A stretch of 64,000 nt of DNA from Siniperca chuatsi (Eukaryota; Chordata; Actinopteri; Centrarchiformes; Sinipercidae), in the NCBI RefSeq assembly GCF_020085105.1, contig NC_058063.1:14702762-14766761 (forward strand). Direction: 5' to 3'. The translations under genes were made by a program, and so were the position numbers. The first letter of the stretch is position 1. Every line of letters begins with the position of its first letter. Under the pieces are notes generated by a model, which saw only the letters and a program-made list of their open reading frames with translations, was not told where the DNA came from and did not search any database. Of the stretch, positions 35,301 through 47,900 are shown piece by piece.

Positions 35301-36500
35301 AATGGGCAGAAACATCGAACACATAAAAAAACAAATAATGTTCAATCACAACAAATAGCTTACAAAGAAGCAGTAAGACAAGACAAGACAGGAAATAGGT
35401 AAAGCGTTAAATTGAAGTGCATCCTAATATTCGCTCACCAGTGCAAAATACATAACATAAAGGCATAACAGCAGCAGGTATACATGAGTCCCTTGTCCTT
35501 CCACTGATTTTCAGCACTAATGGTGCATTTTGACGCCCTTACAACTATATATTTTGTGTTGACTGACCAAACTCCCCAATCTCTTGTACCTGTAGAGAGG
35601 CCCTGGCAGGAGAAGGAGCCGAGAGGAAGTTCTCCTATGCGTTCGGTGGTCCTGCCGCCCAACCTCCACCTGCTCAGTCTCAGTATCCCTGGATGGAACT
35701 ACAGCTCTAATCACGATGTTCACCTCAGCCACATACACTCAGGTGAGCTGTGAGAAATACTGGGCACACGCAAGTCTCATTTTTAGTGGAAATATTGTGA
35801 TGTTTTTAAGGTCCTTGCTGACTTTTCTTAGGCAATTGATAGACCTTTGTTTTATCCCGGGGATTCAATTCTGAAAAGTGTCATTTTTTTAATGATATAC
35901 ATCTAGGTAAGGATTTGCACTCAGAACCAGACTACGATCGGGTCCTGCTGAGAATCATGCATATCTTCGAGGAGGGAGAAGACCCCGAGCTTTCAAAGCC
36001 AGTCACCATAAACTTGAAGGTGTTAATAAAAATACATCTTTCTACATTTCTACACATTAATGTCATAGTATTATGAGGAAAGTAAGAGGAAAGCCTTAAA
36101 ACAGAATTCACCTAATCTTTTTCTTTTTCAATGGTCATTTCCTGTGTGAACAGGATGTTCTGCAGGGCATAGGGGAAGTAAAAGTGCTGGAGGAGCGTTC
36201 TCTCACAGGAACCTGGGATATCACCAGTCTGCAGCGATGGAAGTGGAAGACTGCAGATAACTTAGAAACAAGTGAGAAAGACTTAGTTTTTTGGCACTGG
36301 CGTTTAAATACATTTAAATAGACATTAATATGTACATTTTATGAAATACTAGTTTCTGTATCCCTTTTACATGCCTTGTTGTTTGTGTTTTCTCAGACAA
36401 TGAAAGGTGTTGGAGTTGTGGAGATGAAGCTTTCACTGTGACCATCTCACCCAAAGAGATCAGGACCTTCTTCATTCACTTTGCCTCCAGGAACTTTTAG
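29313..36500 (+). CDS. man2b2: Epididymis-type alpha-mannosidase 2B2 (lysosomal core-specific alpha-1,6-mannosidase, GH38)
   Basis: Nineteen exons: 29313-29444, 29597-29743, 30073-30178, 30276-30448, 30688-30803, 31035-31212, 31478-31676, 31782-31972, 32168-32339, 32699-32835, 33307-33584, 33790-33981, 34097-34340, 34483-34593, 34679-34871, 35596-35742, 35907-36019, 36154-36271, 36397-36500. They total 3051 nt, encode 1016 residues (human about 1009), and phase is kept at every junction. A signal peptide (residues 1 to about 20, [13 protein letters not shown]) is followed by the GH38 catalytic domain. Zinc motif PHSHMDVGW gives His34 and Asp36, WQVDPFG gives nucleophile and zinc ligand Asp149, and QHHDGITGT at 416-424 gives the last His ligand. 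The C-terminal half forms the beta-rich region with several N-x-S/T sites, as expected for a lysosomal or secreted glycoprotein. GH38 enzymes of this branch remove core alpha-1,6-mannose during N-glycan breakdown. WQVDPFG is followed by AS rather than the HS of Golgi-type enzymes, which I recall as normal for MAN2B2. Exon 8 ends in a weak donor (GAG|GTCATT). Confidence 0.96.
32485..32552 (-). repeat. Foldback-family fragment in man2b2 intron 9
   Basis: AGAGGTACTGGTAGGC and AGAGCCAGGCTAGCTGTTTCC match the inner edge of the inverted repeat of the element at 2842-3765. Remnant only. Confidence 0.6.
35145..35400. repeat. Possible LINE 3' tail in man2b2 intron 15
   Basis: AAGAGTCAAGTTTATTTGTG followed by TGCACAAATATC, A-rich DNA and AAGACAAGACAAGACAGG resembles the minus-strand tail of an L2-type LINE common in fish ('caagtttatttgtatagcac'). 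Resemblance only. Confidence 0.4.
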
Positions 36501-36780
36501 GCTAAACTGTCTTTTGTCTTCTGTGAAGATAGCCAATCTTCAGACATAATATGACTTTTAAAGATTTGATCCTTTGCTTACACTGTTAATTAATGCTCTT
36601 TTTGCACAATATGTTAATATGTTGAGAAGCACTGATGTGTTGATTGGTGTGAGAATTCCCACTTTGTGTCCCTGTTGGCTTTCTCTGAATATTGATTCTT
36701 TTTGTCATGTTTGTTCAAATGTCTGATAAATGCAGGCCAACCAATGCCACAGTAAAGTTTGTCTTATATTGGTGATTTGT

Positions 36781-36786
36781 ATTAAA
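36781..36786 (+). terminator. Candidate polyadenylation signal of man2b2
   Basis: ATTAAA, the commonest variant hexamer, lies 281 bp after the man2b2 stop in an AT-rich stretch. I saw no AATAAA between the stop and this site. Transcript data would be needed to fix the end. Confidence 0.4.
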
Positions 36787-38097
36787 TTATGGATGAGAAA
36801 TCCAAACACGGTGGCCCATTCATTCCAGAGAAAGCTGCTCAAAAGTCTCTTCTACCATGGATGCCTTTAACACATTTGCTTCAGTGTCTGTAAAGAATCT
36901 TAAAGTCTGTTTTGTGTATGACCTGTAGCCGGTTATTACAGAGGAGATGGTGCATTTTAGCCATTGCTGCAGGCAAGCTAAGGCTGGCTGACGCCCACAA
37001 ACGAAAAGTCACAGACAAAGAGAAATATAAGCATTGTAAACAGTCTTCAAATCCCTGAACAAGAGAAATTATTTAATTTATCAGTACACGGAAAGGTGGA
37101 AAAAGCTTCTACTAACTTCATAGTTTATTTGCTTGTCAAATCCAGGTAATCCAGGTTTTGTTTGTTGCTTACAGCTGTTTGTACTGTAGGATTCTTTCTT
37201 TTGAGTTTATCAAATACCTGTAGCTATCATACAGCAGAATGACAAGTGTATCTCCAAAGTGAGAGAGGCAACATGGCGCAGCAGTGACTTCATTAACATT
37301 TTTATTTTACTGTTAGTAAAGGTCTGATCCGTTTACTCTGGAAAGAAAAAAATATGTTTTCTGTCCTGTCTGTTATTACGGGCATTTTTCAGTTTTGTTG
37401 CTTAAATTCAAAGTCTCACAGTATGTGCAGTAGCATTATTGTGCGCATGGATGCGTTCACATATACAGGACTCAACCTCTATAATCGTTACAGTAAAAAA
37501 CTAAATATAACAATGAAAACACATTTTCTTGGACCATAAATCACGATAGATAAACCTATTATCACACATGACAGGAATTTCAGTGTTTAGAAAATCATAA
37601 ATTCAACTATTAAAAACAGCATATTCACGGTGATGTATAGTAATTATTTGGGGTATTGTGTTGTGGGACTTCATGCTTAACCTTTCCCCTTCAAAAACAC
37701 CGTGGCCTCTCCTCCCGGGCTATTTAAAGGGTCAATTCACTCAGATTATGATTAAAATGACTATTTTCTCAATAGCCTCTAGTGGTATCAGTCCATCATT
37801 TGAGGTGCTCACAGCATTTAAATAAATCATTTAATATTCAACATAGCTTTCCAGAATCAGTGCCCAATACAATAGAAGTGAATAGATAATCCACATAACT
37901 AACTGTCTACAATTGTCATGGGAATATTTTCTACTGAAGAAATAGTCCCTATGAAAACAGAAATTTTCACCTCCATTGTATTGGGTTTGAGGCAGAAATC
38001 TCAGAGACAGATATATTGCCTGACATTGGTTTACCTCCGCTAACATACATTTTAAACCCCACCACCGCCAAAAAACAAAACTAAAACAAAACTTGAA
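36787..38097. other. Intergenic between man2b2 and the unknown gene
   Basis: AT-rich sequence. Positions 37728-37825 (AAAGGGTCAATTCACTCAG...) look like the end of a short dispersed element. No exon or RNA gene supported. Confidence 0.35.
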
Positions 38098-38390
38098 AAC
38101 CCTGGAAACGGGGGGAAAGGTAGCCTGGCTTTTTCCAAATGGTTTTGAAAATCTGCCTACCAGCACTTCTAAAGCTCAATAATAAAAGCAAGAGGTTGTG
38201 GTTTTACAGGGAGTTAAGTCCCCAACACTTATGCTAACACTTTATGTCTTTATGCTAAGCTAAAATAATCACCGCCTTGCCCTAGCTTAGCTAATTCTTA
38301 ACAGACAGAGAGTAGTATCGCTCTTCTCATCCTACTCTCGGCAAGAAAGAGAATAAGTGTATTTCCCAAAATGCTAGACTACTGCTTTAA
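38098..38390 (-). mobile_element. Partial foldback-family copy
   Basis: GGTAGCCTGGCT, TGCCTACCAGCACTTCTAAA, TTATGTCTTTATGCTAAGCT and CTCGGCAAGAAAGAGAATAAG match the right half of the foldback family. The left terminus is missing. It lies about 460 bp upstream of the unknown gene's start codon, so it may be near that gene's promoter. Confidence 0.7.
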
Positions 38391-38853
38391 ATACAGAGGC
38401 CCAAGAAGTAGCTACAGTCTAATGTCAGAGTCAGCACATGACTCTGGGGCCAAAAATAAAGACTCATGTTTAGTCTAGAAAGCTAAACCATATATTTAAT
38501 ATTATCATGGCAATATCTGCACATTTCAGTTATATGGCCAGTGATATTTTTGCCTCAACAAAGTGAAACTGTATCATGTTTGTTGTCACATTGCAGCTTT
38601 AAAAGATAGTCTGCCAACATGGCCGCTAGGGGCTTCCGCATCCCCATTATCAAACCAACTTCATGCTGCAACAGTGAATATCGAAAAGGCAACACCCGAG
38701 CAGAACAAAACCTCGCGCTGTCTGTGTACCACCGCAGCAGCTAACCAGATAAAGAAGTCGTATTAAACAGCACAATGTAAGGTTTTAGTGTTAGCCTATA
38801 ACACGTCATGATCGCCTGTGTAGCAGCCGACGTTGTCTGCAATTCGGTGCAAG

Positions 38854-41800
38854 ATGAGCAGTGTAAGTTGTTTCCCTCATAATGTGCTGTTTTCTCAGCT
38901 GCAGGATTTTGAATTAGGAATCGGAATCGAAAGATTGTGTTTGAAGCGAGTCGGCCTCATGCATTTTGTTGCATGTAATGGCACGCTTTACACTCCATCT
39001 CTGCATTATCCCTTATTTTGCATCGCTTAATATAACTAGTTAAGTCTTTATTGTCGATAGAGATGCGGGATGCTGCGAGGAGGCGTTGCATGTGTTGCTA
39101 GGATACTAGACTGGGAGGGGGCTGATGGGGCTCCCTAAGGTGCTGGAGGATTTTAGGTCAGGATTGAGGACGATTTAGCTGTAATGCTTTTTTAAATTGT
39201 TTTTTATCTTACATGAATATCTTCCCACCCTGACTACGTGTAAATAGAAAAGAGAGAGGGAGCAGAGGAGGAAACTGCAGCACTTTCTAAGTGACCTGGC
39301 TTTACTTGGGTCATTACAGGTCAGTGAATGCACATCCAGAGAAGATTAAACACACACATTTAAGAGTCACACTGTTTCTTGCAAATAATCTTGTTTCTGT
39401 TACAGGGATTTAAATACTTCCAGCCTTGGCTCAGAGGGAAAGAAGAGTTGCTGCTGACAGTTGTTAATGAGGATCTGGTTAGTTTCTGTACAGACAGAAA
39501 AACACATTCAGTACATCTTAATAAACACACAGCTTAGGAGCCAAAGAAACTGAATGAATACTACACATTTTCGGCAAAAAGTGTGCTAGAAAATAAACAA
39601 AGTCCTTGGATTTATGAACTATAATACTATGCACAGAATGCTGCTTGGTTTGACTGACTGAGTGACTGCAGGAATGACCCTGTCCTGTCCCGCAGGGTTG
39701 GCGTTCCCCAGGTTTTGTGGTGTCCAGAGCCTCCTCCTATGCCTCCACCAGCAGCTGTAACAGCAGTGATGTCTCCCCCAGCAGCAGCTCCCCCAGCCTG
39801 GACAGCCGGAGCAGCTCTCCCCTGCCTGGGGAGCCCCCGGGCCCACGAGACCCCCAGTCACAGCACACACACACCAAGCCGCAGCAGCCACAGACTGCCA
39901 GGTGACTGATGCCACTTTGTGTGACTGCAAATAGCAACATGTATGTACTGTATATGTGTTTAGTTTCAGGGAAGCTCTTGATGTTTGTGACATTTTCAAA
40001 TGTATTAAGTTATCTCATATTTGTGATGTTTTCATATCTGAAATTGGGCAGCAGCTTTATGAAGTAGCATGCTGGCATCCACTGTTGCATCACTTCCTGT
40101 TAGTGCTGTACAAAACAAATCAAAATAGTATGTTTTTATTGATGTGAGCTGTGGCTTTTTTTTTTTTTTTACATTGACTGTAAAGTGAAAATATGATAAG
40201 ATAAGCCTTTATTGATCCCCAGAGGGGAAATTCAGTTGTTGCAGCAGCACAAGGACAGAAATAAGTACAGAGAAATAGAGAAAGTAAATAATAAATAATA
40301 AAAGGTATATAAAACTAAAATAAGAACAGAAGTAAAAACTATACAAGAGCCATTCAAGACAAAATTACAAGGAAAAGTGTCAGTGGTGTGATTAATAGCA
40401 GCAAGTCAGCAAGTCCACTATATGTAAATAGCTACACCAGACTAATATACAACTAAGGAATGATATTGATTGTTTGTCTGTATTTATATAGAAATATAAT
40501 ATATATTGTAATAGACAGCATAACATAATATAGTACAGTATAATATAGTATGAAATATAAGATATAGAATAAGGTGAAATGTAGTAATATAGTATAACAT
40601 AATATATGGTATAGTACAGCAATATAACATAAAATATCAAATGTAATATAGTATAGTATAATAAATATAGTATAATATATAACAAAATATATAAATCAGT
40701 CCAACAGAGAGACAATGGAGAGGGAGGGTAGTGTGTCCCGAGTGTAGTGTCCGCAGACACTGTGGAAACTGGGTGCGTGTGTGTGTTGTATGTGTGTTTG
40801 TGGTTTGGAGAGGGACAGGCATCCTGGTCAAAGTGACTGGCATAGTCTATTAGCATATAAAATGATGAGCAAGCCACTATCATGACGCCTTGATGCAGTA
40901 ATTATGCAGCCTAGAATTAGCTAACATTGCCCAGCTGGTGTGACAAGCAGAATGGTTCCACTCGGTCACTATAGTGCTGAAGATCAATCAGTCAATCGAC
41001 AGCTGTTTTAATAATCGATTCATAGTTTAAAGATTTGGTCAAGCAAGAAAGCCAAACATTTGGTGATTGCAGATTATCATTTGCTGATTTTCTCAATTTC
41101 ATATCATTGTAATGTGTTTTATAATGTCCATTCTTCACATGTATTTCTATGGGACACACAGATGTAACCCTGCAACATACTTGTGACAGCTCTCCAGGGC
41201 CATCAAACTCATGTGATAAACTTATAATGTCTTGCGTGCGGATACTTTAGTGTCCTCAGGGACCCCAGCAGTGAGGAGCACCTTCTCCCAGCCTCTCCCA
41301 GTGAAAGAGAGATAGCAGTGCCTGTAAGTGCTTAAGCCAGTCTTACTTTTTTCCAAAGCCAAGTGTCTGACAGTGAGACACGTTTTTCAGAAAGCCAGTC
41401 CTGTTCCACCTCTAACCCCACACTCACAGCCTTCACTTTGCCCCTCAACAGGAGGTGAATTGCACTCTGTTTTTACTGGCCGGCTACGTCAAGTACGGAC
41501 GCCCCTACGCCTGGATACGCTCCAATCACGAGCGCCTGGTCAACATTGGAGGCACAGATTCGATGGTCAAGGACACGCCCATGAAACTCAAGTCCATCGC
41601 AGACTGGCAGACACGAGGTATGGAAACAATGTGAGGAATACAAACAGGAGAAAGTTATTGTTTCACTGCACTGATTCAATAATTACACCATTTTCCATGA
41701 GCTAAATCAGACACAGATGTCTTTGCTTGAGTTTAACCTTCTTAGAGACTACTGTGTGCTGTGGATTGGGTTTGTGGAAATAGCTCTAGGTGGTTGAAAA

Positions 41801-42462
41801 AATGTCTATACACTGCCAGACTTATACAAATGTTTATTACAAGTTCAGAAAAATGTTTTTCTGTCTTGATGTCGCCTTGTGTTATTTTTTTTTTTTCCAG
41901 GTATTCATGTGTGGGACGTCGTCAGTGAGCTGGTGTGCCTGTGCACCGTTCCCTCTCCTTCCAACCCTTTCGCCCTGGACATGCGTTACATCAAAAGTCT
42001 TCCCCTGCCTGACCTCTTCCTCGTCACAGGCGCTCTCCTCAACTTCCTGGAGATGTACGTGGTTTACGGAAACCGGGACGAGTTGCACTATGACAAAGGT
42101 AGGAGTTTTTTTAATTTTATGGTTTCACAGACTGCTACTTGTCAAGATTTTGTCCCACAGAAAGTTATAGAGAAAGACTTGTGGTGATTTTAATGCACTA
42201 TTATTATTGAAGCCAGCAGGTGATGCTGTTTAGCTACATGACAAAGGGATGAGCCTTGCAGCCTAGCCTTTCTCCCAATCTGCACTTTGAATTTTAAGGC
42301 ATCAATGAACGTTTTTGATGATCTCCTCTCCTTCCAGTGGTAGAGGAGGTGAGGCCTCTGAGGCGTCTCCATGTCCATTCCCTGCTGGAGTTGCAGCGAC
42401 ACAGAGAGAGCTCCAGATTGGCCAGCAGTCCCACGGCGCAGGACTCTTCTGGAGAAGAGTGA
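38854..42462 (+). CDS. Conserved protein of unknown function, 282 residues
   Basis: Seven coding exons: 38854-38862, 39406-39477, 39696-39901, 41251-41323, 41452-41617, 41901-42098 and 42338-42462. All have GT..AG borders and phase is kept, giving 849 nt with the TGA stop. The first coding exon holds only Met-Ser-Ser. This ATG is chosen because an in-frame TAG lies at 38821-38823, no other ATG intervenes, and -3 is A. Residues 4-30 begin GFKYFQPWLRGKEELLLTVV. Residues about 37-120 are Ser/Pro-rich and probably disordered. Residues 121-240 look like a folded domain, with NCTLFLLAGYVKYGRPYAWI, then VWDVVSELVCLC and a hydrophobic stretch LPDLFLVTGALLNFLEMYV. The tail is charged and ends SSGEE. 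There is no signal peptide and no clear transmembrane span. I do not recognise the family. Preserved frame over seven exons, clean splice sites and Ser/Pro coding bias argue for a real gene. Confidence 0.88.
40195..40420. mobile_element. LINE 3' tail fragment
   Basis: GATAAGATAAGCCTTTATTG followed by ATCCCCAGAGGGGAAATTCAG is the stereotyped end of a fish LINE/SINE family (reads GGGGATCAATAAAG on the other strand). It lies in intron 3 of the unknown gene and is followed by A-rich DNA. Confidence 0.65.
40495..40695. repeat. AT-rich degenerate TATAATATAG repeat
   Basis: About 200 bp of loosely repeated ATAATATAGTATAATATA words in intron 3 of the unknown gene. The 163-residue reverse open frame across it is a composition artefact. 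Confidence 0.75.
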
Positions 42463-42907
42463 CTATGATTGTTCGTATATGATCCACATGAAAATGAGAT
42501 ATCCTCTGTGCACTTTTACTGACTTCTTGTAGAAAAAGAAATAGAGACAGCAAATAGGTTCAAATGTGATAAATCTCATCTGACATACTGTATTTAGGTT
42601 ATTCGTTTTATTTTAATGATTTTTTCTGTGTTGTGGTGTTTAGAAGTTTTGTAAGAACACATTTGCAAAGTGTACCCGTGTGTAAAACTCGACTCATGAT
42701 GAGTGTTTATGTAACCTGTACGCATGAAATGTCTGAAGAGAGCGCTTGTCACAGCACTCGTATTGTGTACACATTGTACAAACGTATTTGTTTCAAGGCT
42801 ACACTGTCCAGCTAGAACTGTATCTACATCTTCAGTTGGAAGGTAGTCACATGTACCACAAGTGAGTTGAGTGAGTTTTTGAAAACACTGGAGAAATAAC
42901 CCTGGGA

Positions 42908-42913
42908 AATAAA
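42908..42913 (+). terminator. Polyadenylation signal of the unknown 282-residue gene
   Basis: A canonical AATAAA lies 446 bp after the TGA at 42460-42462 and is followed by T/GT-containing sequence. It gives a plausible short 3' UTR ending near 42930, before the CA repeat at about 43003. Confidence 0.6.
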
Positions 42914-44910
42914 TCGCGTGACTGAGATTAAACATCCCAGGACCTTTCTGAATGTCTTGCCCTGCCACCCCCCAAACCGTTCAATCCCGCTCTCTCACTC
43001 ACACACACACACACACACACACACACAGGAATTCTGTTTTTCTTCAGGCCAAATATAACATTTTAAATGTTTAGTTTTCAAGCCTGGAAACAGGATCATT
43101 TAACAGGGTCAAAAGCTGCAGAAGTTAAAGCTGGTTAAATATTTGTCCTCTTCAAAGTTACAGCAGTGTGAGAACATGTATAGACACAAACAAATGTTGT
43201 ATAAAAAGTTTTAATATTTCATAAAATACATATTTAATTGAATATGTACAATGACAAAACAGTACATTGATAAAATATGCCTTAAAGCAAGCACTTTAGC
43301 CCCTTTTCTGAGATTGGGGCTGTGCCGTTTGTAACTGAAGATACATCACGAGTACAAAATGTTAAAATTAACTGATAAAAAACCTGCCAGTCAAAAAATA
43401 CCTTTCCTGTTAAAAAAAAAAAAAAGGCAACATTTCTAGCTTAGTTTTGGTCAGAAAACAAAATGACAAGTGAGTGGTAGCCTCAGGGTGTACCACTAAT
43501 CCTCAAGTCTCTCATTTGTAAACGTTAAGACAGAAATCATGAGAGCATGTTATGCAATACTGCACATATCAGCGCGTATAACCGTCACTGTAACTGAAAT
43601 AGTTAGGGCACCTTTTATGGCTTTGGTAAGTCGAGGGCTCAGAGTTAAAAGCACGTTGTAGCATCTACTGACGAGGCTGCTCAGTATGCAAAGTCATGGT
43701 TGGACATGGAGACGAATTTGGGGCTTTTAAAGAAGATTCTCCATCTCAAATTTCCCCAACTGGAATGCAGGTGCATGGCCACACATTCCACAAAGAGGCT
43801 CCACACGTGAACACAGCGTTCCCAGTGTTCGGACACAAACACGCCCTGCAAGTCACGGCAGAGTGTGTTTTTCCACATAAATGCAAATAATTAATCGCAG
43901 TGGACAGTTGGGATCTGTTTTTGTTTTGCAGGATGCTGCGTGAAGGGAGGATTTTGTTTACCCTGCAGGTTTTGCAAGGGTTTATCCCCCCCTCCCCTCC
44001 CATATCATTGTTGGTCAGGTCTGATTTCTTGACTAGGAATTAAACTGATGTGTTTGCATGTCAAATTTTACAGTTGGAAATTTAGAAAGTGCTCAGAAAT
44101 GACATACTGCAAATAACTGCATTCATGTGCATTAGAGACTATAAATCAGTTTTACTTTGTTTGTATAACATGCCTGCATTTTTCCTCTGTAATCTTGCCC
44201 AAAACTCTCACAGCGTATATTAAAAGTGTGGTTTTGTCCATCCACTTCATAAATAAAGAAGAGAAACATGCTTGCTAGTGCCACAGGGTTAAAAATAAAA
44301 TAAATTCATCATGACCTGTCACATGTCAGTTAAATTAAAAAATTTTAAAAATTTAAAAAAAAGAAAAAAGAAAGTCAGCCTTCCGAAAAAAAAAAAAAAA
44401 AACAACAAGACTCTCGTTGTCTTTTTCCAGTTTTTGGTTGTCATCTGTGGATCATTTGGGCAACAGCTGGTATCATTGTTGGTTTAATTGTCTCTTTCCA
44501 ACAGACCAAACTCTTCAGTGGCAAGTAAACTACTTAAAAACAAACAAGCCAACCAGAAAAGAGCTATGGAAATCTAGCAGTCCGGTCCTCAAATGGCTTG
44601 CAGCCAGTCACAAGTCCTCACATAGCTGTTGACAGGTGAACAAAGGCAGCTGTCAACAGCATTTTGTGCTCAATTGGACGGCACTCTTGCAAAAGTCAGA
44701 CAACTTTTGCTGCGTCAAAAACCTTCAAGTCCATCCTCTCACAAGTAGAGTCCTCACATGTCCAAATGTGGACTTTACCACTTCCCGGTTTCATACCCTT
44801 TGTCCTTTCCCTCTGTCTTGTAATCACTCCCTCCCTCCCGTCAGTGCAGTCATCCTTGAGGTTGTCGTCAGGTTAATGTGGTCCCGTGTTTGAAGGATTC
44901 AAGCCGGGGT
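42914..44910. other. Tail-to-tail intergenic stretch, probably 3' UTR of the PTB gene
   Basis: The upstream gene ends near 42930 and the PTB gene's stop is at 44911. A short CA repeat lies at about 43003-43027. The rest is mostly single-copy-looking AT-rich sequence with A-runs at about 43413 and 44385-44402. TTTAAT (ATTAAA on the minus strand) occurs near 43211 and 43233 and could end a long PTB-gene 3' UTR of about 1.7 kb. Open frames here are short and carry no recognisable domain. Confidence 0.4.
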
Positions 44911-47900
44911 TCAGTTCCAGCTGTCAGAGGCAGATCCTCTTCTGCTAATGCCCCTGAGGGGGCTGCGAGACACTGAGCCCCTCTTCTTCCAGCGAACTAA
45001 AAACACAAAGAGTCAGGGATGTTAGCTTGGCAGGTGCAACTGAAAAGTGAACATTGGTGTTTAAATGTTAATGATGAACATCTAACCAGCCCCAATAGTT
45101 TGTCAACCTTGATTCTAAAGTGTCCTAGTGAGGCTATTCATTTACTACTACCTACATCAGCCCTTGGTTTTCATTACTTTCACTAAATGTGCTTGCTTGA
45201 GTGGAACCTTTAGAAATCTTATCTTTCTAAACCACTTGGAGAGCAACAGAGGAGAGTATGATAAGGGCAATGAATCAGGGAAATGGTTTTTTATCGTAAA
45301 CCATAAAAAGGGCCTTTAGGTTTAGAAAAACTATTCTGCCCTACAAAAGGCAAAATGCCGTAGCTACATATTTGATCAAAATTGAGCCAAGACAAGAATC
45401 TGACTTTTTGACATCTGTTAAAAAAATATCAAACTTATTTTGTCATAAAAATGGGTAAAGAAACAGCATGTGAAAATTGCTGAACTAGAAAACAGTTAAA
45501 AACCAAACTGCAGTGACTGCACTCCCCCAAGTTCAGGCTAGCTGGGAAGATAGCCTTAGCTAAAACTAATTTTGTTTCCTCTAACTGAAAAATGCTCCAA
45601 CTTCTTAGTAATTGAGATTATTATACCACAAAAATAAGGCAGTAAATCTAATAACGGAGGAAAAAAGTAACACCAGATTAACTAGTCCTGCTAAATAAGG
45701 TAATTAGCCTAGCTTAGCAGAGTAGCAGCAACTGCCACCCCTGCAGCCTCTGACTCTGGTGGAATTCACATGATTTGATGTGGTCAAGCTACATTTAATG
45801 AAATACATTTAAATACTGGATTTAAAGATGTATTTATTAAACTAGCTCATTGGTTCAAATAGACAAGAAAGCTAAACAAGACGATAGAGTGCAGTATCTA
45901 AATGTTTTTGTAAAGTCTGACTGATTAATAATCATCATAAAAATGCATTCAAATATGATTTTACAACTTATAATCTGTCACAGTTTGGCTAAGAGCCTTC
46001 AAACTTCAACGTCAGTGTTTCTGTAGTTACTGCTCTCTGCCTTGATAAGGCAGTATTGTCACCTCACCTTTTCCCAGACTGGCAGGCAGCGTGGAGCTCT
46101 TCGTGTTGGCAGGAGAGTTGGATGACTCCTCCACTTGTTTCCCCTTCACCTCTCCTGGCTGCAGCGTGGCCGAACCGTCCTGCTGCCAGTCGCTCAGCGC
46201 CCGCTGGAAAGAATGTGCCAGACAAGCCGTCATGTCTCGTGCGCGCTCTGCCCGGCTGCACCAGAACACCCGACACTGCAGCTGCTGCCCCTGATGTTTG
46301 CAGATGTACAGGAAGACATTGGGCCGCTTGGCATCCGCAGCACAATACGCAATGTCCTGCAGGTACGTCTTAGTGAGCTGCCGACCTGTACTCAGTTCCT
46401 TGACCTCGACGTATCTCGGGCGCACCACCAGGGCGTGATCTTTGCTCAGTTTCTTCCCATTAGCAATACCTTCTAGCAAGTGGCTAATAGCGTCCTGTGC
46501 CTGCTCTCGATCCAGAGAGAAGATTTTCTCCGTGCCCAGGTAGTGGACCTTGAAGAGAGGGTCACCGTGGGATAAAGACTCTGTGCGGTCGCGCCGAAAG
46601 CGGCGACGTAGTGCAGCAGGAGAGTTCTTAAGAGTCTGCATGAGGTGAAATGTGCTGAGGGACATTGTACGTTTCAGGCTGGGTTTGGAGGAAATTTTAG
46701 CTGAGGTGTATCTGCCAGTGGTCAGCTGGTCCTCTTCAGAGCCTCTCCCACTCTTCCACCTTTCTTCTATAAATGGAGCGTAGTTGCATCCACTGCTTTT
46801 ATCTGAAATGAGGCAGACAGTGACGTTAGCAGATCCATTGCAAAGACACATAAATAATTGAGCAAGACAGATGCTTAATCTTTGTTCAGGAGTTAAATAA
46901 GGTAAAGGAGAGGGTACATCCTGGAAAGGGATTGTTTTGACACTGAGGATTTTCTTAGATATGAAGCAAATCTTCAGTTGTTACGGTTTTAGTGCAATCT
47001 CATGCTTTCAGCTCCTTAATGAGGAAAAAAAACAAAACAAAAAAACAGTGCAGTCAGCACAACTTGTGCCGCAGCGTGGAAAAACAAATGCTACCAAACA
47101 GGATCAGTTACAGAGGTGACGCATTCAGTGAGGAATATTCATTCACCACAGACACCAGCCATTAAATATTTACAGGTCAGGTTTGACAGCAGTGAATCCA
47201 TAAGAAACGTACAAACACACTGACGAACAGGAAATGTGCCAAAATAAAAAGGAAGGTTGCTTTGTGACACAAAAAGGTAATCACAGGTACAAATCCTTCT
47301 TTAAACTCACGCCAAGTATTACAAACACTTGTATCACCATACTATTAGTTACTGGAGTATTTAAAGGCTTCTGTGACCTTGTTAATTCAAGTCTTATGCA
47401 ACCTCCACATCTGGCCTCCCATTGTCTCCCATCCTCCAGACCCACAGAACTGCCTGTTCTCCATTGTGTTAATCTTTATTTTTTCCCCTCTCTCTTTTCT
47501 TGACCATTCTTTCAACATCCTAGCTCCGTCCTCAGAAGTGAGCTGCAGAGAGAACCACCGACTGTTCCAAGGTGGTGGCCATTGTTAGTCAAGCCTCCTG
47601 TGCAGGAAACAGCTTTGCATCCACCCACCCTAAATATTTCTCCTACAAACAATGACATGCTTTTGCGAGTGTGTCACATCACAGAAGGGATGCAAGTTGA
47701 CCTAAAGCCTAAGCCGACCCAGGACATGCACACATACAGTTACACGTGTGGATTACAACCATGTACACATACTGACAGACACACACACACACACAGCTTT
47801 CACTTGGAAACACACACACACACAGAGATATCTACCTATTTTGCATTAAACCAAGGCTACTGTACAACACTGGTTTTCCCTGTCACTGAGCACAAGGCTA

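Noticed and set aside
38833-38853. N-terminal extension (SAIRCK) of the unknown gene
   Set aside because: Would need a TTG start; the ATG at 38854 has a good context and the frame is closed by TAG at 38821.
40392-40883. 163-residue reverse open frame
   Set aside because: Ile/Leu/Tyr-rich translation of the ATAATATAG repeat within an intron of the unknown gene.
46027-46067. PTB protein ending EVTILPYQGREQ
   Set aside because: Read-through of a consensus splice donor (AAAG|GTGAGG); a downstream exon keeps phase. Kept only as a possible retained-intron form.
46056-46476. Forward open frames of 67-113 residues opposite the PTB exon
   Set aside because: Antisense shadows of the PTB-domain coding exon, whose protein is clearly recognisable on the other strand.
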